A DNA stretch of 64,000 bases from Ifrita kowaldi (Eukaryota > Chordata > Aves > Passeriformes > Cinclosomatidae). Made by a program: the position numbers and the translations under genes. The stretch covers positions 280,290 through 344,289 of the forward strand of contig VZRS01000483.1 of the NCBI GenBank assembly GCA_013398055.1. The letters run 5' to 3'. The notes beneath the pieces are model-generated. The model was not told where the DNA came from. It made no database searches and worked only from the letters and a program-made list of their open reading frames with translations. Position 1 is the first letter of the stretch. The number at the start of each line of letters is the position of its first letter. This document shows positions 59,235 to 64,000 of this stretch, one piece after another.

Positions 59235-59480
59235 CATTCCCTTTCTCATTCCCTTTCTCGAGGATGCCTCATTTCTCGGGCGAGTGGAGAAGCGAGAGGC
59301 GATTGCATCAATGCAAATGGGGCCGGAGGAGTCGCCGGCTGATCGCGGCAATTTCGGGACAAATGCTAATTATAGGGACAGCCAAGCCAGGTCTGCACTG
59401 AGGCTTCACACGAGGAAGTCCCCTGCGGGTTCAGCCAGGAGCTCCGATTCCCTTTTGTTACAATTAATAAGAGAAACGTG
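59235..59480. promoter_or_regulatory. Candidate conserved or CpG-rich regulatory element
   Basis: GCGATTGCATCAATGCAAATG contains C/EBP-like and octamer-like (ATGCAAAT) words. It is followed by CGGCTGATCGCGGCAATTTC, AATGCTAATTATAGGG and TTACAATTAATAAGAG. CpGs are abundant although no gene is near. It lies 10 kb downstream of ADRB2. A direct repeat CATTCCCTTTCT flanks it at 59236 and 59248. Confidence 0.27.
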
Positions 59481-62115
59481 CGGATTTCTGGAGGAACCAC
59501 AGGGATGGTTTATCCTGCTCAGAAGTTGCCTGGAAGTCTTTCAGGCAGTGTCTTCGCTGAAGGAAAGGGGTGTCCACCTCTTCCCTGGATAGATGGGACA
59601 AGCCAGAGCGACATCACCTCCTAAATCTGTGTCTCCTGCCCTTGCTCTGCGCCGCTTCTCTCCGCAGGAATCCTCACCCCCATCCCCGGCTCCCTCAAAG
59701 GATGGCGATGGGAATAACGAGCACTTTGTTGTTAATGATAGAGACAATTTAGAGATGAACTGCTGAGGGATTAAAGGGCTGCTGGACTGGTTTCGGAGGT
59801 GAGAATAATGGAGCTGAATAAATGTGTGGAGCTGAATAAATCCCACCCGCTCCTTCTTTCATCTTCCTGACACGGAATTCATTAATGTTTGACTTCCAGT
59901 AATTTATGGAAAGCTCAGTTATCATTCCCACACCCTTCTTACGGATTTCTGTGCATGGAAACCACTCTGTCATTGCACAGCACAGGTTTTTATTGGCCAC
60001 TTCATGTGATCCCGAGCCCTGCTCTGTCCTCCTGCCTTCGCAGTGAGCCTTGGAACCACCAGGGGTGGAGGAACCAGGCAATGTCACCCAGCCCTGTAAA
60101 AAGCTGGGGTCCTTCAGATTTCAGTGCTGTCACAACTATGAAGGTGATTTAAAATAAAATACACCTGAAAACCTTCCATATCAGACCCTCAGAAAGCTGT
60201 AGATGAGCTCCTTGAGCTCCTCTCATTCCTGCACAAGTGTTGGGACCATCCATTTCCAAACAGGGTTTCAGGTCACAGCTGGGCCTCTCAATCTTTCTAA
60301 ACAGGAGGGAAATTACAGTAAATAAGTGACCAGAATGAAAACCTTGCCTCCCCTTAACATCCTGCCCCTGCCATTTCTGCACATGCCTGGACTTTTCCTT
60401 CTGTGAGGGGTGTCTGTCTCGTTTCCAGCCCCATCTCTGGGAGCCAGGAGGACAGACAGGGCTCGCTGTCATTGTGTACAAGTGGGATTTGCCCTGGAAA
60501 GGGTGGATAAGGCAACTCCAATCTCCTTGGCTGAGGACAGCAGTGCTGCTGCTGACAGGGGCATGGAGGCAGGGCCGCATCCATCGAGTGCAGCAGGTCA
60601 CCGTGACTGAAACCATGAGATCACCAACGAGCCGAGCTCCACCCCGCAGGGAGATCTTTTTATATCTCCCTGTGGCAGATGCCAACCATGTGCTCACTGC
60701 CTGCAGGAGGGGCTTGCCAGGGAGCAGAGCAGGCGAGCCCCGCGGGCTGCGGTGCCGTCACCGCTGGGAGCCGGGCTCTGGGAAAACAGGTTGTGTTTAC
60801 CCAGGTGTGATGCCCGCTCCTCCCGGGGGTGCCTGGCCCTGCCTGGGTGCTGTCTGAGCTGCAGAGCCTCTGCAGGGCCGTGTTGTGTCTGCCTGTGATA
60901 CCATCAGCACCCGCTGCCAGCCCCGCTGCGGCGGCGCCGCTCGGCTTTGATGAGGGAACCGAAGCTCGGTGTGAACCCAGCCGTGCTGGAGCACAGGTTC
61001 AGCCCTGTAAGCCCTGGGAGCGTTCAGCAGGCCTTGGCACAGCTCCTGTGCTCCACCCTTTGATGTGGGTGAGGAGGATCAGGGAAAAAATTCGGGATTT
61101 ACTCTCATCGAGGAGCAGCTACTGCTGAGCGAGCGATTGCCCGAGGCGATTTTGGGGATGAGATTTAAGCTCTGGAGCGGCTTTGGAAACAGTTGGTGGG
61201 GATGTGTTGCACAAGAAGCCAGCTGGGGCTCTGTCCCTCTCCCTGCCCCGTGGAATTGTGCATTTCTGATCCGGTTGTCAGTGATTTAATGGGATGGAAG
61301 ATCCACAGGACTCCTCAGGAGCAGCGTCCTCCAAAATCCAGTGACTTAACCAAAGTGCAGGAAGTGCCACTCACATTCCTGCAGGCTGTCTGTGTGACTC
61401 CAGCAGGGCTGAAATGAATGTGTTTGCTGTGGGGCTGCTTCTGTGGGAAGTGAGAAATGGGGTCAGTTTTAATCCATGAAGTTCCATGAGGAGGGGATGG
61501 GAAGGAGAGCTCATGGATGCTCCACACTGGGCAGAGAATTTCTGAGGAGCGTAAAGTCTCCAAAAGAAGATTTTCCTCTTGTCCTCAAGTGGAAGACAGG
61601 AGCATGAGCAGATGGAGAGGATAGCCCTGGTTTTGTGGGAGGAAGCAAATCCCTGGCTGAGCGCTCATTTACCAGGCACTGTTGGACCTCCTAAAACAAA
61701 AATCCTTCTGCATTTTCCCCTGACACCAAGATATTTTGCATAAAACAATCAAACCGACCACCCTAACTCCGTTTACAAGTTTTCCAAGAAATCCTTGGAG
61801 CAGTCAGAGGAAATCAGAGTTCAGAGCTGAATTCCACAAGCGATGACGCCGAGTCTGGGGAAGGATTTGCACTGCTGCAATCCAAGTGTCCACAAATGCT
61901 TCTGTCTTAAAATGTGGGATGCTTTCGGTGTGGATCCCCTCCAGGCACCCACAGGCACCTGCTGATATCCCACTTCGGTCAGATCCTTGGCTCTCTCTCA
62001 TCTAGAGGATCATTGTTTGCTGTTTTCTTGTGAGGATTTGGTGGTGTCTCCATGTTTTTTCACATTCCACAACCTCCTGAGCTTGGCACACAGCAGTGCT
62101 CCTGCCTCTGTGTTT

Positions 62116-62222
62116 CACAGGATTGCAGGAACTGGGAGGGAACTCTGGAGATCATCCCAACATCCCACCAGCATCCCCTGCTCACAGCAGGGTCAGGGAG
62201 AGCAGCTTGCTCAGAGCTTTGT
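62116..62222 (-). repeat. Possible diverged CR1 tail
   Basis: CACAGGATTGCAGGAACTGG, GAACTCTGGAGATCATCCC and CTGCTCACAGCAGGGTCAGG resemble the CR1 subtype whose tail reads CTCTGGAGATCATCTAGTCC then CCTGCTCAAGCAGGGTCA. It is diverged and has internal changes. Confidence 0.5.
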
Positions 62223-62496
62223 GCTTGGATTGTGGCAGGAGGGAGCTGAAATCCCATCCCAGACCTTCCTTTGTGTGGAATCTAAAGGCAGGTGGAGGAG
62301 AGAATCCTTGTTCCTACAGGGAGAAGGGTGTTCTGCTCATTATTAACTCGTTTGGCTTGGGTTTAAGCCTGTATTAGTTGGAGTATCTGCAGAGGAAATT
62401 GGGTGTAAGCCAGGCTTAAGGACAAGTCTACACTCTGCTGGCATCACACCAAGAAAAGGGAATTACAGTGCCACAAACCAAGGGAAAAGTGTTGCC

Positions 62497-62692
62497 TGTG
62501 TTGGTTTAGATGGGATATTGGGAAGAAATCCTTCCCTGTGAGGGCTGCCCCATCCCTGGAAGTGTCCAAGGCCGGGTTGGACAGGGTTTGGAGCACCCTG
62601 GGGTAGTGGAAGACGTCCCTGCCATGGCAGGGGGTGGCACTGGATGAGTTGAAGGTCCCTTCCAGCCCCAGTCATTCTATGATTCTATCCCT
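62497..62692 (+). repeat. CR1 LINE fragment with intact 3' terminus
   Basis: GTTTAGATGGGATATTGGGA, CCCCATCCCTGGAAGTGTCC, GACGTCCCTGCCATGGCAGG and AAGGTCCCTTCCAGCCCC lead to CATTCTATGATTCTATCC, the CR1 terminal octamer repeat. An internal deletion removes the block between the GATATTGGG and CCCCATCCC segments. Confidence 0.88.
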
Positions 62693-63814
62693 GCTCCCTC
62701 TGTTGGGAACAACATTCAATCTGTTCAATGGTTTAAAAACCCCCACAAGACCCAAAGCAAACAGTGTCCTTCCACTTCCCCAAAATTCAACAAAAGAGAG
62801 AAAAAACCCCTCAGAAAAGCTGGGACAAGGGAAGGAGAGGGAAATGGGATAACAGAGCTTTTAAAAGCCTGTTGCTTTGCAGCTGTTCCCATCCTGGCTG
62901 CTTTCCAGAGGTACTTGGATGATCCTCTGCCAGGAAAAAAAGAAGTCCTTCAAACCCATCATTTGATGGGGACATTATTCCTCAGCAAAGGAAATGAAAA
63001 TCCAGGTTGCTGATTTAGGAATGGAACTGCACCCATGTGGGAGCTGGGGATCTTCACTCGGGTAGATCTGAGTGATATCCCAGTGCTGGGACATCCTTCA
63101 GGTGGGGATTAAGGACACAGAGGACTCGGATCTTCAGAGGAGTTTGATGCCACAGCCAACAAGTGGAGATATGGAGTTAATTTGGTGCCTGGCCGGTGGG
63201 GAAAGCTGGACATGTGCTAAGGACTGACTGGGAAGTTGTGTCCCAGTTTGGCCTTGTGGCACTGGCTGCCGGATCCCACAGGAGAGCTCATGGGAAAAGG
63301 GGATAAAATAAGCACAACCTGGTGCAGGGGAGGATGGCAGGGGAGAAATGCTCTCCCTGGGCTGATGGGTGCATTGTAAAGTGTCCAGAGGCATTCCCGA
63401 GGGTGGGACCTGGGAGTCAGGGATGAATTCTGCAGGAAAGGTGCTGCAACAAACCCAGGAGCATCCCCATGTGTCCCGTTCCACTATAAAAGGGGAAGCC
63501 GGGGAGGATTCTTTTGATAGATTTTTCTGACGAAAAATCAAGCACTTACATGGCAATATTATACCTGAAAACCGTTTATTGAAATAAACAAACAGACAAA
63601 AAAAAAACCCACCTTAAGTGTTCTCATTTTTAAAAAAAAGGAGGGGGGACAGGAAAAGGGAGCAGAGAGAGAGAGAAAAGAGAGCGGGGGAAAGAAACAG
63701 AAGGCAGGGGACAGCGTTACACAGAACCCCGGCTATCTGTCAGCATCGGTTTGACAGACGGAGCGTGCATGTTGCGAACTGCGGAGCGTTTGCGAAGCTG
63801 CAGCGGCAGGCTGG
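62693..63814. other. Intergenic DNA grading into CpG-rich sequence
   Basis: No gene recognised. A poly-A-rich patch (63594-63610), a purine-rich GAGAGAGAGAGA tract near 63665-63682 and rising CpG density after 63700 precede the tandem repeat at the window end. Confidence 0.5.
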
Positions 63815-63962
63815 GCGCGATTTTTAAAGAGCAGCGGGCTGCGAGCCCCTTCCGTCGGCGGGGAACGAACAGGATCCTGTGGTTACAGGCGCGATTTTTA
63901 AAGAGCAGCGGGCTGCGAGCCCCTTCCGTCGGCGGGGAATGAACAGGCTCCTCTGGTTACAG
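63815..63962. repeat. 74-bp CpG-rich tandem repeat, 2 copies
   Basis: Copies start with GCGCGATTTTTAAAGAGCAG at 63815 and 63889, 74 bases apart, with a few mismatches (GGGAACGAACAGGATCCTGT against GGGAATGAACAGGCTCCTCT). Each unit contains GGGCTGCGAGCCC, a perfect 5-bp stem with a 3-base loop. The array may continue beyond the window, and its end is disturbed by the N at 63963. Confidence 0.93.
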
Positions 63963-63963
63963 N
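63963..63963. other. Single-N assembly join with 23-bp duplicated flanks
   Basis: The 23 bases at 63940-63962, starting TGAACAGGCTCCTCTGG, recur exactly at 63964-63986 on the other side of the N. As at 10449, this is the mark of a contig overlap left unmerged. After the repeat the sequence proceeds GCGCGCTCCCGGAG. Confidence 0.9.
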
Positions 63964-64000
63964 TGAACAGGCTCCTCTGGTTACAGGCGCGCTCCCGGAG

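Larger units (their letters stand above)
57669..62115. other. Intergenic DNA, no gene recognised
   Basis: No gene recognised in about 4.4 kb. It holds a 23-bp tandem repeat at 58686-58731, a CpG-retaining candidate element at 59235-59480 and another CpG-containing patch near 61080-61190. A 312-codon minus frame at 57872-58810 has no recognisable domain. Confidence 0.45.

Noticed and set aside
1..64000. CRISPR arrays, bacterial operons, tRNA or rRNA genes
   Set aside because: None seen. The window has vertebrate features throughout, and the short direct repeats present are simple tandem arrays without regular unique spacers.

Overview
The window looks like nuclear DNA from a bird, probably a passerine. 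At least fifteen fragments of the avian LINE CR1 are scattered through it on both strands. Most have the standard CR1 3' end, and two run into the terminal ATTCTATG-type repeat. One AT-rich block near 23.6-24.7 kb looks like an avian endogenous-retrovirus LTR, and from memory it resembles passerine ERVL-type LTRs (not verified). Gene density is very low: one convincing protein-coding gene in 64 kb.

The gene is ADRB2, the beta-2 adrenergic receptor, at 47912-49213 on the + strand. It is a complete, intronless 433-codon ORF with every class A aminergic GPCR landmark and several beta-2-diagnostic residues. Its promoter and 5' leader are hidden by a 386-base run of N ending 21 bases before the ATG. 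A plausible poly(A) signal pair lies about 550 bases after the stop, and the GC- and CpG-rich island continues to about 50.7 kb. In other vertebrates ADRB2 sits between HTR4 and SH3TC2. I recognised no exon of either here, so the flanks read as intergenic DNA.

Layout. 0-9.4 kb: intergenic DNA with three CR1 fragments and short tandem repeats. 9.4-11.2 kb: a 737-bp direct duplication split by a single N, most likely an assembly artefact. 11.2-23.5 kb: intergenic DNA with CR1 copies, an AT-rich patch and two tandem GAAANNGAAA sites. 23.6-24.7 kb: composite LTR. 24.7-47.5 kb: intergenic DNA with CR1 copies, several candidate conserved non-coding elements (the best near 42.6 kb) and minisatellites. 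47.5-50.7 kb: gap, ADRB2 and CpG-rich DNA. 50.7-63.7 kb: intergenic DNA. 63.8-64.0 kb: a CpG-rich 74-bp tandem repeat that runs into another single-N join with duplicated flanks.

I found no new multi-gene system. The points most worth checking are the receptor's unusual C-terminus (the DSLL PDZ ligand is followed by three extra residues), the loss of the extracellular-loop-2 glycosylation sequon, the composite LTR, and the two single-N junctions that look like unmerged contig overlaps. Calls of CR1, LTR and conserved elements rest on pattern recognition without any database search.
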